Shown: piece after piece, positions 39,439-49,025 of the stretch
Numbering within the stretch: the first letter of the stretch is position 1
How the letters are laid out: each line of letters opens with the position of its first letter
Origin: Mycolicibacterium sp. BiH015
Lineage (GTDB): Bacteria > Actinomycetota > Actinomycetes > Mycobacteriales > Mycobacteriaceae
Reading direction: 5' to 3'
DNA: 64,000 bases
Assembly: GCF_027706845.1 (NCBI RefSeq)
Contig: NZ_JAQGCZ010000003.1
Location: 558,001-622,000, forward strand
The notes under the pieces: generated by a model
Seen by the model: only the letters and a program-made list of their open reading frames with translations
What the model was told of the DNA's origin: nothing
Databases searched by the model: none
Translations under genes and position numbers: made by a program

Positions 39439-40986
39439 ATGCATCGAGTGGTCCTGGCTGTCGTGGCGTCGCTGGTGTTGGCGGCCTGCTCACCGGGGCT
39501 GGCCGCCAACCCGCGGTACGCCACCGACTCGGGTGCCGGCCCCCAGGGAGCCCCCCAGACCAGCGATCAGCCCGCCGGTCCGCCCGCCGTCGAGGCACCC
39601 AAGAACGACCTCTCCTGGCGTGACTGCACGGGCCGGATGTTCGCGTCGGCCTCGGTCCAACCCCTTCCGGGAGTTAAACTCGACTGCGCCAGCTACGACG
39701 CCGACCTCGACCCGATCAACGGCGCCTCCGGGACCGTCAGCATCGGCGTGGTCCGCGCGACCTCAGTCGAGACGCCCGCCGATGCCGGACCTCTGGTCAT
39801 GACCACCGGGTCGGATCTGCCCTCCTCGCTACAGCTTCCGGTGTGGCTGTCGCGGGCCGGAGCCGACGTGCTCAAGACACATCCGATCGTCTCCGTCGAC
39901 CGCCGCGGCATCGGCATGTCCGGCGAACTGGACTGCCGCGACCTGTTCGACCGCCAGGAGATGTTCGAGCAGGCCCAGTTCCAGTCCGGCGACGATCCCG
40001 TCGCCAATCTCGGTGCGGTCACGATGACGGCGACCACGAGTTGCACCGACACCATCGCCCCCGGCGACTCTGCCTACGACAACGCCCACGCGGCCGAGGA
40101 CATCGAACGGCTGCGCACCACCTGGGACGTGCCCGCGCTCGCCCTGCTCGGCATCGGCAACGGCGCGCAGGTTGCGCTGGCGTATGCGGGATCGCACCCG
40201 AACAAGGTGGCCCGCCTGGTACTCGACTCGCCGCTGCCGCTCGGCATCTCCGCCGAAGCCGCCACCGAACAACGCGTCAAAGGCGAGCAGGCCGCGCTCG
40301 ACGCCTGGGCCACCCAGTGCCTGGCCACCAACTGTCCACTCGGCCCCGACCCCAAGGCCGCCGTCGACTCGCTGCTCGCCGACGCCCGCGCCGGCCGCGG
40401 ACCCGGTGGCGCGTCGGTGGCCGCCGTCGCCGATGCGATCTCGACAGCGCTGGGATATCCGCGGGGCGGCCGAATCGACGCGAGCAACGAGCTTGCGCTT
40501 GCGATCGCCGACGCCCGCTCCGGCAACACCAACCGGCTGAACAACCTGATCAACCAAGCCGAGACGCTGCGCCAGACCGACGGCCAGTTCGTCAACACCT
40601 GCAGCGACGCGCTCAACCGCCCCACCCCGGACAGGGTCAGGGAGCTCGTGGTCGCCTGGGGAAAGATGTACCCGCAGTTCGGCACCGTCGGCGCCCTCGA
40701 CATGGTCAAGTGCCTCAACTGGCCCAGCGGCAGCGCCCCGAAGGAGCCCAGCGGGCTCACCATCCCGACACTGCTGCTGGGTGTCGCCAACAACCCGATC
40801 GTCGGCAACGAAGGGGTGGCCGCCGTCGCCGCCACCGCCATCAACGCGGGCTCGTCGAACCGGCGCGTGATGTGGCAGGGAATCGGGCACGGCGCCAGCA
40901 TCTATTCACCGTGCGCCCTCCCGCCGGTCCTCGAGTACCTCAAGTCCGGTGAGCTGCCGTCCACCGACACGTACTGCCCGGCCTGA
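39439..40986 (+). CDS. Lipoprotein alpha/beta hydrolase of the mycobacterial secreted protease type (Rv2672 homologue)
   Basis: 515 residues from ATG 39439. The N-terminus is a lipoprotein signal (VVLAVVASLVLAACSPG, lipobox LAAC). The body is an S33/TAP-like alpha/beta hydrolase, with VSVDRRGIGMSGELDCRDLF as the oxyanion region, ARLVLDSPLPLG, and a C-terminal TAP-like part ending GHGASIYSPCALPPVLEYL with the expected His. The nucleophile elbow reads GIGNGAQ, with Asn where GxSxG has Ser. If no other Ser serves, the enzyme may be inactive or bind rather than cleave. Anchored outside the inner membrane. Confidence 0.85.
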   Translation: MHRVVLAVVASLVLAACSPGLAANPRYATDSGAGPQGAPQTSDQPAGPPAVEAPKNDLSWRDCTGRMFASASVQPLPGVKLDCASYDADLDPINGASGTVSIGVVRATSVETPADAGPLVMTTGSDLPSSLQLPVWLSRAGADVLKTHPIVSVDRRGIGMSGELDCRDLFDRQEMFEQAQFQSGDDPVANLGAVTMTATTSCTDTIAPGDSAYDNAHAAEDIERLRTTWDVPALALLGIGNGAQVALAYAGSHPNKVARLVLDSPLPLGISAEAATEQRVKGEQAALDAWATQCLATNCPLGPDPKAAVDSLLADARAGRGPGGASVAAVADAISTALGYPRGGRIDASNELALAIADARSGNTNRLNNLINQAETLRQTDGQFVNTCSDALNRPTPDRVRELVVAWGKMYPQFGTVGALDMVKCLNWPSGSAPKEPSGLTIPTLLLGVANNPIVGNEGVAAVAATAINAGSSNRRVMWQGIGHGASIYSPCALPPVLEYLKSGELPSTDTYCPA

Positions 40987-41012
40987 CGGCATTCCCGGAA
41001 CCCTGAGGTACG

Positions 41013-42287
41013 GTGCGGGGCGTGCGTGATCTTGTGCTGACCGCGTTCCGGCCCCGCACGGCCCCGCCGACCACCGCGTCAGTGCTGCGGTCGATCCTGT
41101 GGCCGCTGGCCATCATGGCCGTCATCCACCGCAGCTATGTGCTCGTCTTCAACCGCTACATCACCGACGACTTCGCACCCGTCTACCGCGCCGTCATCAA
41201 CTTCAAGTTCGGCTGGGACATCTACAACGAGCACTTCAACCATGTCGACCCGCACTACCTGTACCCGCCGGGTGGCACGCTGATCATCGCGCCGTTCGCG
41301 TACATCCCCGAGGTCGCGTCCCGCAACTGGTTCATCTTCTTCAACACCGTCGCGATCATCCTCGCCGGCTACTTCCTGTTGCGGCTGTTCAACTTCACCC
41401 TCTCCTCAGTGGCCGCACCCGCGCTGCTGCTCGCGATGTTTTGCACCGAAAGCGTGACCAGCACACTGGTTTTCGGCAACATCAACGGTGTCATCCTTCT
41501 GCTTGAGGTGCTCTTCTTCCGATGGTTGCTCGACGGTAACCGCAGCCATGAATGGTGGGCGGGAGTCAGCATCGGGCTCACGCTCGTCGTCAAGCCGCTG
41601 CTGGCCCCTCTGCTGTTGCTGCCGCTGCTGAACCGGCAGTGGCGCGCCCTCGTGACGGCGGTCCTGGTGCCGATCGCGTTCAACGCCGCGGCGTGGCCGC
41701 TCATCAGCGACCCGATGAACTTTGTCACCCGCACGGTTCCCTACATCTTCTCCACCCGGGACTACTTCAACAGCTCCATCCTGGGCAATGGTCTTTACTA
41801 CGGCCTGCCGATGTGGCTGATCATGACGTTGCGCATCCTGATCGTCGTGATCGGCGCCGTCGCGCTCTGGCTGCTCTACCGCTACTACCGGACCCGCGAT
41901 CCGTTCTTCTGGATGCTGACATCCTCCGGTGTTGTCCTGACGACATCGTGGCTCGCACTGTCACTCGGACAGGGCTATTACTCCATCGTGTTGTTCCCGT
42001 TCCTGATGACGGTGGTGCTGCCGAACTCGGTGATCCGCAGCTGGGTCGCGTGGCTGGCCGCGTACGGGTTCCTGACCATGGACAAGTGGCTACTGTGGCA
42101 GCTGCCGTCCACCGGACGTGCGCTGGAGTACCTGAAGATCACCTATGGCTGGTCCCTGATGGTCATCGTCGTCGCCTCCGTGCTGGTCTTCCGGTACCTC
42201 GATGCCAGGAGCGAGGGCCGTCTCGACGAGGGCATCGATCCGCCGTGGATGAAACAGCTCACGCCGACCGGTCGACAGGCCGAGTAA
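41013..42287 (+). CDS. aftC: Alpha-(1->3)-arabinofuranosyltransferase AftC
   Basis: 424 residues from a GTG at 41013; GTG 41022 is an alternative. About ten membrane helices and the GT87-type acidic motif near the N-terminus (FNRYITDDFAPVYRAV) that binds decaprenyl-phospho-arabinose. The HYLYPPGG segment and a large central loop with RDYFNSSILGNGLYYG are typical. AftC adds the alpha-1,3 branch in arabinogalactan and lipoarabinomannan, at the outer face of the inner membrane. Same position as Rv2673, upstream of msrB by 10 bp. Confidence 0.93.
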   Translation: MRGVRDLVLTAFRPRTAPPTTASVLRSILWPLAIMAVIHRSYVLVFNRYITDDFAPVYRAVINFKFGWDIYNEHFNHVDPHYLYPPGGTLIIAPFAYIPEVASRNWFIFFNTVAIILAGYFLLRLFNFTLSSVAAPALLLAMFCTESVTSTLVFGNINGVILLLEVLFFRWLLDGNRSHEWWAGVSIGLTLVVKPLLAPLLLLPLLNRQWRALVTAVLVPIAFNAAAWPLISDPMNFVTRTVPYIFSTRDYFNSSILGNGLYYGLPMWLIMTLRILIVVIGAVALWLLYRYYRTRDPFFWMLTSSGVVLTTSWLALSLGQGYYSIVLFPFLMTVVLPNSVIRSWVAWLAAYGFLTMDKWLLWQLPSTGRALEYLKITYGWSLMVIVVASVLVFRYLDARSEGRLDEGIDPPWMKQLTPTGRQAE

Positions 42288-42297
42288 CCTGGCAGGC

Positions 42298-42708
42298 ATG
42301 ACAGCTCCCAAGCTGGTGCTCAGCGATGACCAGTGGCGTGAACGGCTCACCCCCGAGGAGTTCGCGGTGCTGCGGCAGGCCGGTACCGAGCGTCCGTTCA
42401 CCGGCGAGTACACCGACACCAAAACCGAGGGTGTCTATCAGTGCCGCGCCTGCGGAGCCGAGTTGTTCCGCAGCACGGAGAAATTCGAATCACACTGCGG
42501 CTGGCCGTCTTTCTTCGACCCTGCAGATTCCGAGGCCGTGATCTTGCGGCCCGACGATTCGATGGGCATGCGGCGCGTCGAGGTGCTGTGCGCAAACTGC
42601 CACAGCCATCTGGGGCACGTGTTCGAAGGCGAGGGCTACCCGACGCCGACCGATCAGCGCTACTGCATCAACTCGATATCGCTGCGACTGGTGCCTGCAG
42701 ACTCGTAG
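42298..42708 (+). CDS. msrB: Peptide-methionine (R)-S-oxide reductase MsrB
   Basis: 136 residues from ATG 42298. It has two zinc-binding CxxC pairs (YQCRACGAELF and VLCANCHSHLGH), the active-site region HCGWPSFF, and the catalytic cysteine in QRYCINSISLRL. It reduces methionine-R-sulfoxide in proteins with thioredoxin. Homologue of Rv2674. Its last 49 bp overlap the 3' end of the convergent GGDEF-EAL gene. Confidence 0.96.
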   Translation: MTAPKLVLSDDQWRERLTPEEFAVLRQAGTERPFTGEYTDTKTEGVYQCRACGAELFRSTEKFESHCGWPSFFDPADSEAVILRPDDSMGMRRVEVLCANCHSHLGHVFEGEGYPTPTDQRYCINSISLRLVPADS

Positions 42709-45023
42709 TTCGGGCCCAGCGCCCTCTTGTGCGATTCCAGAAGTTTGTCGATCGCCGGCGCCGGCAACGGCGGACTGAAGAGGAAACCCTGGGCTACCTC
42801 ACACCCGTACTCCAACAGTTGATTTGCCGTCTCGGCGTTCTCGACACCTTCGGCAACGGGCGTGACCCCCAGCGCGTGTGCGAGGTCGACGACGGCGCGC
42901 ACGATGGCCGCCGACGCCGGGTGAGTCAGGATGGGTGCGATGAACTCCCGGTCCAGTTTCACCTCGTCGACGGGGAACTCCCGCAGATACCACAGCGCCG
43001 AGTAACCGCTGCCGAAGTCGTCGATGGCGACCCGAATCCCTTTGTCGCGCAGCTTGTTGAAGACCATCCGCGTCTTGCCCAGGTTGTCGAGCAGCAGATC
43101 CTCGGTGATCTCCACGATCAGGGCTCCCGCGGGCAACTTCCGCCGTTCCAGTGCGTCGACGATCTGTCCGGGTAGCTCGGGGTCGCTGATCGAGGGCGCG
43201 AAGACGTTGACCGCCACCGGCACACCCAAACCCTTGCGGTACCACTGCGCCGCATCGTCGAGCGCACGCTCCAGCACCAGCGATGTCACCGACCGCATCA
43301 GACCGTGTTGGCGGACCAACGGCAGGAACTGGTTCGGCGTCAGCAAGCCGCGCCGCGGGTGCGGCCACCGCACCAGAGCCTCCAGCCCGCAGACCTCGTA
43401 GGTCCGCAGATCGAACTTCGGCTGGTAGACCACGCTGAGCTCGAAATGCTCGATGGCATAACGAAGTTCATCCAGCAGCCGTTCCGATCCCTGCTCGTCC
43501 AGCTCGCCGCTGAGGCCGGCGGGATCGCAGCGCTGCCCGGTTGCCTTGCCGTCCACGTCGAGGTGTGGCCCGAACACCACCACTTCATGCGACACCGACC
43601 TCTTCGCGGCATTCATGGCGATGTCCGCCTGGTCGAGCAATTCATCTGCGGTGATGTCGGAATCCTCCGCCGGCGCCACCGCCAGACCGACACTCGGCCG
43701 CACGACGAGGTCCTCACCGGCGATGTGGAACGGCCGCTCGAATGCCCTCATCACACGTCCGGCGAGCGCACGCGCCGTATCTGCGTCGCCCTCCAGCAAT
43801 ACCGCGAACTCGTCGCCGCCGAACCGTGCAACCGTGTCGCTGCTGCGGACCGTCCCCGCCAGACGCTCGGCGACCCGGATCAGGACCGCGTCGCCAGTGG
43901 GGTGGCCGTAATTCTCGTTGACGGCCTTGAAACGGTCGAGATCCATCACCAGCACGCCCACCGCCATCGAATGCCGCTGATGCAGTCGCACTGCGTAGGA
44001 GAGCCGCTCCTGGAACATCGCCCGGTTGGCCAGGCCTGTCAGCGGGTCGCGTAACGCCTGGTCGGCGACCTTCCCGAGGAGGCGGCCGTTGTCGGCGAGA
44101 ACGAGGAACTGACGAACCATCACCGCGAACACCACCACGGCAGCGGCAATGAAAACCGGTCCGAGACCGACGATCAACACCGGCGTGCAGATCGCCGCCG
44201 ACACCACCACTGGCACGTAGGGCAGCCACACCGCGGTACGCGACGGGGTCGGCTCCGCCCCGCGGTCGGCCTCGAACGCGCGACGAGGGGCGACCAGGGC
44301 CGCGACGCCGAGGCACAGGAAGCCCCACGCCCATCCGATCGCGATCACGTGATGGGCGTCGTAGGCGCCCGCCGATGTGAGATAGGCAAAGGCGGTGTCC
44401 GACAGCGTGATCAGCATCAGACCCACGGTCAGCGCGATCAGCATCGGCCGCTTCGTCGCGGGCGCCCGGGAGAGCAGAAGGGTCGCCATGGTCACCAGGG
44501 CGATGTCGAGGATCGGGTACGACAGCGCCAAGGCGTCGGTCGACATCGACGCCGACGGTGCAGTGGAGGGCGGGGCGAACAGCGTCGCCCACACCGCGCA
44601 GAAGATCGCGGCGCCGACGATGATCCCGTCGAGGACTATCCGAACCTGGATTTCCAGCGGATGGGCCGACAACAGCAGCCAGAGGCATACGGCGGCGCCG
44701 ACCAGGAACAGCGCGTACCCGGCGTCGGCCCACGATGGGAACGGCTGCTCCCCGGCGATGAGATCGTAGTAACACCACACCATCTCGCCGGCGGCCCAGC
44801 CGGCTGCGCCGACAGCAAGGCACGCCCAGCCCGCGCGGGCCTTCCCGCTCGCCCTGACCGACGCGACGGCAGCACAAATCGCCGCGAAGGCCGCGAAGAA
44901 AACGAGGCCCGCGTCATCGACGATCCGGATGACGGGAGTTCCGCCCCAATCGTTGAGCAGCCAGGTCGCATACCCGACGCCCACGATCGCTGAGCCCGCC
45001 GTCACCCCCCGTAGGTTCGGCAC
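42660..45023 (-). CDS. Membrane GGDEF-EAL c-di-GMP protein
   Basis: 787 residues. About nine hydrophobic segments fill residues 1-310 (for example VVVSAAICTPVLIVGLGPVF). GGDEF domain: DPLTGLANRAMFQERL and intact RFGGDEFAVLL near 399; no RxxD inhibitory site is seen. EAL domain: LEALVRWPHP near 545, VNVFAPSISDP, EITEDLLLD, DDFGSGYSAL and KLDREFI, so phosphodiesterase residues look complete. It may both make and degrade c-di-GMP. The last 16 codons lie antisense to the msrB 3' end. Context gives no hint of the signal. Confidence 0.92.
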   Translation of the reverse strand: MPNLRGVTAGSAIVGVGYATWLLNDWGGTPVIRIVDDAGLVFFAAFAAICAAVASVRASGKARAGWACLAVGAAGWAAGEMVWCYYDLIAGEQPFPSWADAGYALFLVGAAVCLWLLLSAHPLEIQVRIVLDGIIVGAAIFCAVWATLFAPPSTAPSASMSTDALALSYPILDIALVTMATLLLSRAPATKRPMLIALTVGLMLITLSDTAFAYLTSAGAYDAHHVIAIGWAWGFLCLGVAALVAPRRAFEADRGAEPTPSRTAVWLPYVPVVVSAAICTPVLIVGLGPVFIAAAVVVFAVMVRQFLVLADNGRLLGKVADQALRDPLTGLANRAMFQERLSYAVRLHQRHSMAVGVLVMDLDRFKAVNENYGHPTGDAVLIRVAERLAGTVRSSDTVARFGGDEFAVLLEGDADTARALAGRVMRAFERPFHIAGEDLVVRPSVGLAVAPAEDSDITADELLDQADIAMNAAKRSVSHEVVVFGPHLDVDGKATGQRCDPAGLSGELDEQGSERLLDELRYAIEHFELSVVYQPKFDLRTYEVCGLEALVRWPHPRRGLLTPNQFLPLVRQHGLMRSVTSLVLERALDDAAQWYRKGLGVPVAVNVFAPSISDPELPGQIVDALERRKLPAGALIVEITEDLLLDNLGKTRMVFNKLRDKGIRVAIDDFGSGYSALWYLREFPVDEVKLDREFIAPILTHPASAAIVRAVVDLAHALGVTPVAEGVENAETANQLLEYGCEVAQGFLFSPPLPAPAIDKLLESHKRALGPNYESAGTSRSDIELMQ

Positions 45024-45205
45024 GGCGTGAGTCTAGCAATCAAGATCCGCCGATGAAACCGTGGCGAATCCGTTCTTCGCAGTTTGCCGAAAAGTTCGCA
45101 AAGCGTACTAATTGCTGTTCATTCCCTATTACTTCCTCAGGCAATGATCACGGAAATTTGCGGTAACTTCAGACACTGGCGCGGTAAAGCAAGATTGGCA
45201 AACTA

Positions 45206-45910
45206 TTAAGGTAGCGCGGCGACGAGTTGTTCGACCGACACGCGCGGCCCGGTGAAAAACGGCGTCTCCTCCCGGACATGGCGCCGCGCATCGGTGGCCC
45301 GCAGGTCACGCATCAGATCCACGATGCGGTGCAACTCGGGGGCTTCGAAGGCCAACAGCCATTCGTAGTCCCCCAACGCGAAGGCCGGCACCGTATTGGC
45401 GCGAACATCTTTGTACCCGCGGGCGGCCATTCCGTGTTCGGCGAGCATGCGGCGACGTTCTTCGTCGGGCAGCAGATACCAGTCCAGCGATCGCACAAAC
45501 GGATACACGCAGATGTATGCACCCGGTTCTTCGCCCGCCAGGAAGGCCGGGATGTGACTTTTGTTGAATTCGGCAGGACGGTGCAACGCCACATTGCTCC
45601 ACACGGGGGTGGATGCGCGACCCAGCGCGGTGGCACGGCGAAAATCCGAGTAGGTGGTCTGCAGAGCCTCGACGTTCTCGGCGTGCGTCCAGATCATGAA
45701 GTCGGCGTCGGCGCGCATCCCGGCGACGTCGTAGAGCCCGCGCACGACGACACCCTTGTCCTCCTGACGCTTGAGAAAGGTCGCCGTCTCGTCGACGACG
45801 GTCGCCCGCGCATCCTCCTCGACACCCAGGACGCCCGGCTTCACGGCGAACACCGAGAACATCAGGTAGCGGATCGTGGAGTTCAGTTCGTCGTAATCGA
45901 GCTTGGCCAT
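45206..45910 (-). CDS. hemQ: Coproheme decarboxylase HemQ (chlorite dismutase-like)
   Basis: 234 residues from ATG 45910 ([10 protein letters not shown]). Family motifs include [51 protein letters not shown] [14 protein letters not shown] and [12 protein letters not shown]. HemQ removes two propionate carboxyls of coprohaem III with hydrogen peroxide to give haem b, the last step of the actinobacterial route. It lies 26 bp after hemY in the hemE-hemY-hemQ operon, like Rv2676c. Confidence 0.94.
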   Translation of the reverse strand: MAKLDYDELNSTIRYLMFSVFAVKPGVLGVEEDARATVVDETATFLKRQEDKGVVVRGLYDVAGMRADADFMIWTHAENVEALQTTYSDFRRATALGRASTPVWSNVALHRPAEFNKSHIPAFLAGEEPGAYICVYPFVRSLDWYLLPDEERRRMLAEHGMAARGYKDVRANTVPAFALGDYEWLLAFEAPELHRIVDLMRDLRATDARRHVREETPFFTGPRVSVEQLVAALP

Positions 45911-45936
45911 GCGCCCATCGTGCCACCGCTGCGCGT

Positions 45937-47292
45937 TCAGGCGACGACCAGTGCCGCCGCCGCCCTTGCCGCCGATGCCAGACACGCGGGCACACCGATG
46001 CCGTCGAGATACGCACCGGCCACCGCGACGCCTTCAGGCAGGCCGGCGCGCACCTCGGAGACCAGTTCGGCGTGCCCGGGACCATACTGCGGCATCGCGT
46101 CGATCCAGCGGGCCACCCGGGCGTCGACCGGCTCCACCGAGACCCCGAACAAAGTGCGCAGATCCTCACCCGCCCACGTCAGCAGCTCGTCATCGCCGGT
46201 GTTGCGGGCGAGGTCGTCGCCAAACCTGCCGTAGGACAGCCGCACCATCTCGCTGCTCCCCCGTCGTCCCCATTTGCGCGACGACAGCGTCACCGCCTTC
46301 GTCCGCAGCCTGCCCCGCCCGGCCACCAGCACCCCGGACTGTTCGGGGAGCGGCGTGCCGCCCGGAAGCGCAAGGGCAACCACCGCCGCCGACGCGACCG
46401 GGATCCTGCGCGCCGCTGCGGCGCTGCGTGGCGCCACGTCGGCGACCAGCGCGGGAAGACGCGGCGCGGGCACGGCGAGCACCACCGCGTCCGCCTCCCA
46501 CCGACGGTTCTCGTCGTCGAGGATTTCCCACCCGCGGGGTGCCCGATTCAGGCCACGAACCGCGACCTGTGCCCATTCGAGCCCGGATCGGCGCACGAGC
46601 TCGTCGATCAGCACCTGGTAGCCACCGTCGATCGCCCCGAACACCGAACCCGGCTGCGGCGGCGGCAGGGCGGCGACGACGGCCTGGGTCAGACATTGCG
46701 CGCCGCCGTCGAGCGCGGCAGCCACGGTCGGCGCCGCGGCGCGGATGCCGATGGTCGCGGCCGACCCCGCATAGACGCCCGCCAGCAGCGGGTCAACCGA
46801 ACGCACCACGACCTGCTCGCCGAACCGGTCGCCCACCAGGTCGGCGACCGAGGGGTCCGCACCGGGGCGCCAGGAGAACGGGCGACGGGGCTCCTCCAGC
46901 ATCCACCGGATCGTCGCATCGTCCACCAGGCCGGACAGCGCCGTCGGGCGCGACGGAATGCCGTTGACGGTGTCTTTCGGCAACTGGTGCAGGCGGCCCT
47001 CGCTATAGATCAGTGGCCGCGCACCCGTCGTCGCGATCTGCTTGCCGGCCAGGCCGAGCTCGTTCAGCAGCGCAGGCACCTCGGGCCTGCGTGCGACGAA
47101 TGCCTCCGCCCCGACGTCGAGCGGCTGGCCACAAAGCCGCTCCGTGCGAAGGACGCCGCCCAGCCGGTCGGCGGGGTCCAGCAGTGTGATCGACACGTCC
47201 GGTCCGGCGGCCACCCGCAGCCGGTAAGCGGCCGCGAGGCCTGAAATGCCACCTCCGACAACGCAATACCGCGTGCGGCTGAGCGCGTTCAC
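45937..47292 (-). CDS. hemY: Coproporphyrinogen III oxidase / protoporphyrinogen oxidase HemY
   Basis: 451 residues from a GTG at 47292 that overlaps the hemE stop (GTGA). The FAD dinucleotide motif [17 protein letters not shown] is at the N-terminus, followed by [26 protein letters not shown] segment and the C-terminal FAD motif [17 protein letters not shown] are typical. In actinobacteria the enzyme oxidises coproporphyrinogen III to coproporphyrin III using oxygen. Second gene of hemE-hemY-hemQ (Rv2677c). A longer open frame to 48363 runs antisense and through hemE and is not used. Confidence 0.94.
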   Translation of the reverse strand: MNALSRTRYCVVGGGISGLAAAYRLRVAAGPDVSITLLDPADRLGGVLRTERLCGQPLDVGAEAFVARRPEVPALLNELGLAGKQIATTGARPLIYSEGRLHQLPKDTVNGIPSRPTALSGLVDDATIRWMLEEPRRPFSWRPGADPSVADLVGDRFGEQVVVRSVDPLLAGVYAGSAATIGIRAAAPTVAAALDGGAQCLTQAVVAALPPPQPGSVFGAIDGGYQVLIDELVRRSGLEWAQVAVRGLNRAPRGWEILDDENRRWEADAVVLAVPAPRLPALVADVAPRSAAAARRIPVASAAVVALALPGGTPLPEQSGVLVAGRGRLRTKAVTLSSRKWGRRGSSEMVRLSYGRFGDDLARNTGDDELLTWAGEDLRTLFGVSVEPVDARVARWIDAMPQYGPGHAELVSEVRAGLPEGVAVAGAYLDGIGVPACLASAARAAAALVVA

Positions 47293-48353
47293 AGTTCGTG
47301 CACCAACGCCACGGCGTCGGTGATGATCTCGGGGTCGGTAGCGGGAAGCACTCCGTGGCCCAGATTGAACACGTGCCCGGTCGCACCGGTGTCGACGGCA
47401 CGCCTTCCGTCCTCGACGACGGCACGCACGGCCCGCTCCACCACCGGCCAGCCGGCGAGCAGCACCACAGGATCGAGGTTGCCCTGCAAAGCACTGCCCC
47501 GCTGGACTCGCGCTGCGGCATCGGTCAGCGACGTGCGCCAGTCCACGCCCACCACGGCAGGCACGCCGTGCCCCACGACGGCCTCCGACATCGCGCCGAG
47601 CAACTCGGCCGTCCCGACGCCGAAGTGGGTCATCGGCGCGCCGAAGCTCGCCAGCGATGCGAACACCCGGGCGCTGTGGGGCAGCACGTAGGTGCGGTAG
47701 TCGGCCAGCGACAACGTGCCCGCCCACGAGTCGAACACCTGGATCGCGTCGACGCCCGCCTCCAGCTGCATCCGCAGGAACCCGATTGTCACGTCGGTCA
47801 GCGCCGTCATCAGCGCATGCCAGGTGTCGGTCTCTCCCAGCATCATCGCCTTGGTGCGCTCGTGGTTGCGGCTGGGACCGCCCTCGACGAGGTAAGACGC
47901 CAGGGTGAAGGGCGCGCCGGCGAAGCCGATCAGCGGCACGTCGCCCAGTGCGGACGTCAGCTGCCCGATCGCGGTGGCCACCGGGGCGACCTGCTCGGGC
48001 TCCAGCGGCCGGACAGCACCGACATCGCCCGCTGTGCGGATCGGGTGCGCAATCACCGGGCCCACATCGGGAACGATGTCGAGATCGATGCCCGCGGCGC
48101 GCAGCGGTACCACGATGTCGGAGAACAGGATGGCCGCATCGACGCCGTGCCTGCGCACCGGCTGCAGCGTGATCTCGGTGATCAGGTCCGCATCGAAGCA
48201 AGCCTGCATCATGGTGTTCTTGGCCCGCAGCTCCCGATACTCGGGTAGTGACCGGCCGGCCTGGCGCATCATCCAGACGGGGACCCGCGCCGGTTTGTGA
48301 CCGGCGACGGCGGCCAGGTAGGGGGATTCGGGCAGCTCGCGGCGCGTGTTCAT
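47289..48353 (-). CDS. hemE: Uroporphyrinogen decarboxylase HemE
   Basis: 354 residues from ATG 48353 ([13 protein letters not shown]). The substrate-binding N-terminal motif is [20 protein letters not shown], followed by [20 protein letters not shown] and [17 protein letters not shown]. It converts uroporphyrinogen III to coproporphyrinogen III by four decarboxylations. First gene of the haem operon; homologue of Rv2678c. It is divergent from the DUF3000 gene with 85 bp between starts. The enoyl-CoA hydratase gene that sits here in M. tuberculosis (Rv2679) is absent. Confidence 0.96.
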   Translation of the reverse strand: MNTRRELPESPYLAAVAGHKPARVPVWMMRQAGRSLPEYRELRAKNTMMQACFDADLITEITLQPVRRHGVDAAILFSDIVVPLRAAGIDLDIVPDVGPVIAHPIRTAGDVGAVRPLEPEQVAPVATAIGQLTSALGDVPLIGFAGAPFTLASYLVEGGPSRNHERTKAMMLGETDTWHALMTALTDVTIGFLRMQLEAGVDAIQVFDSWAGTLSLADYRTYVLPHSARVFASLASFGAPMTHFGVGTAELLGAMSEAVVGHGVPAVVGVDWRTSLTDAAARVQRGSALQGNLDPVVLLAGWPVVERAVRAVVEDGRRAVDTGATGHVFNLGHGVLPATDPEIITDAVALVHEL

Positions 48354-48438
48354 CGCCCACCATGCTGCCATGCCCGGTTCCCGCCGAATCGGCGCGCCAT
48401 GAGCACAGACCTGCCGAAATGGGCTAGCGTCAAACGCC

Positions 48439-49020
48439 GTGACCACCGCTGAACCGGCTCAGTTCCGCGAAGCGGTGGCGGCGATGAATGCCACCACCGT
48501 TCGACCGGAGATCGAGCTCGGCCCGATCCGGCCCCCGCAGCGCCTGGCGCCGTACAGCTACGCCCTGGGCGCCGAGGTCAAGCATGCCGAGACCCCGGTC
48601 ATTCCGGAGCGCTCCGAGGGCGATGCCTTCGGAAGGCTGATCCTTCTCCATGACCCCGAGGGCGCCGAGGCCTGGGACGGCACGATGCGACTGGTCGCCT
48701 ACATCCAGGCCGACCTCGACTCCACCGAGGCCGTCGACCCGCTGCTGCCCGAAGTGGCCTGGAGCTGGCTCGTCGACGCGCTCGAGCAGCGTGCCGAACA
48801 CGTCACCGCGCTCGGCGGCACCGTCACAGCCACCACCTCGGTGCGTTATGGCGACATCTCGGGGCCCCCGCGCGCCCACCAGCTCGAGCTGCGCGCCTCC
48901 TGGACGGCGACCGACATCGAACTGGGCCCGCACGTCGAGGCGTTCTGCGAGGTGCTCGAGCATGCCGCCGGATTGCCGCCCGCCGGGGTCACCGACCTTG
49001 GCTCACGTACCCGCGCCTGA
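48439..49020 (+). CDS. DUF3000-family protein (Rv2680 homologue)
   Basis: 193 residues from a GTG at 48439. The conserved features [23 protein letters not shown] (early) and [14 protein letters not shown] match the actinobacterial DUF3000 family. No enzyme motif or membrane segment. It is always next to the RNase D-like gene in actinobacteria; here the gap is 5 bp, so they are one operon. Function unknown. Confidence 0.88.
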   Translation: MTTAEPAQFREAVAAMNATTVRPEIELGPIRPPQRLAPYSYALGAEVKHAETPVIPERSEGDAFGRLILLHDPEGAEAWDGTMRLVAYIQADLDSTEAVDPLLPEVAWSWLVDALEQRAEHVTALGGTVTATTSVRYGDISGPPRAHQLELRASWTATDIELGPHVEAFCEVLEHAAGLPPAGVTDLGSRTRA

Positions 49021-49025
49021 TCCCG

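Noticed and set aside
45024..45205. AT-richer spacer between the GGDEF-EAL gene start and the hemQ stop as a small RNA or riboswitch
   Set aside because: No stable hairpin, T-run or conserved riboswitch core could be recognised by eye.
45937..48363. 808-residue fusion of HemY with an upstream domain
   Set aside because: The upstream part is hemE read in a wrong frame. A GTG at 47292 overlapping the hemE stop gives a normal-length HemY.
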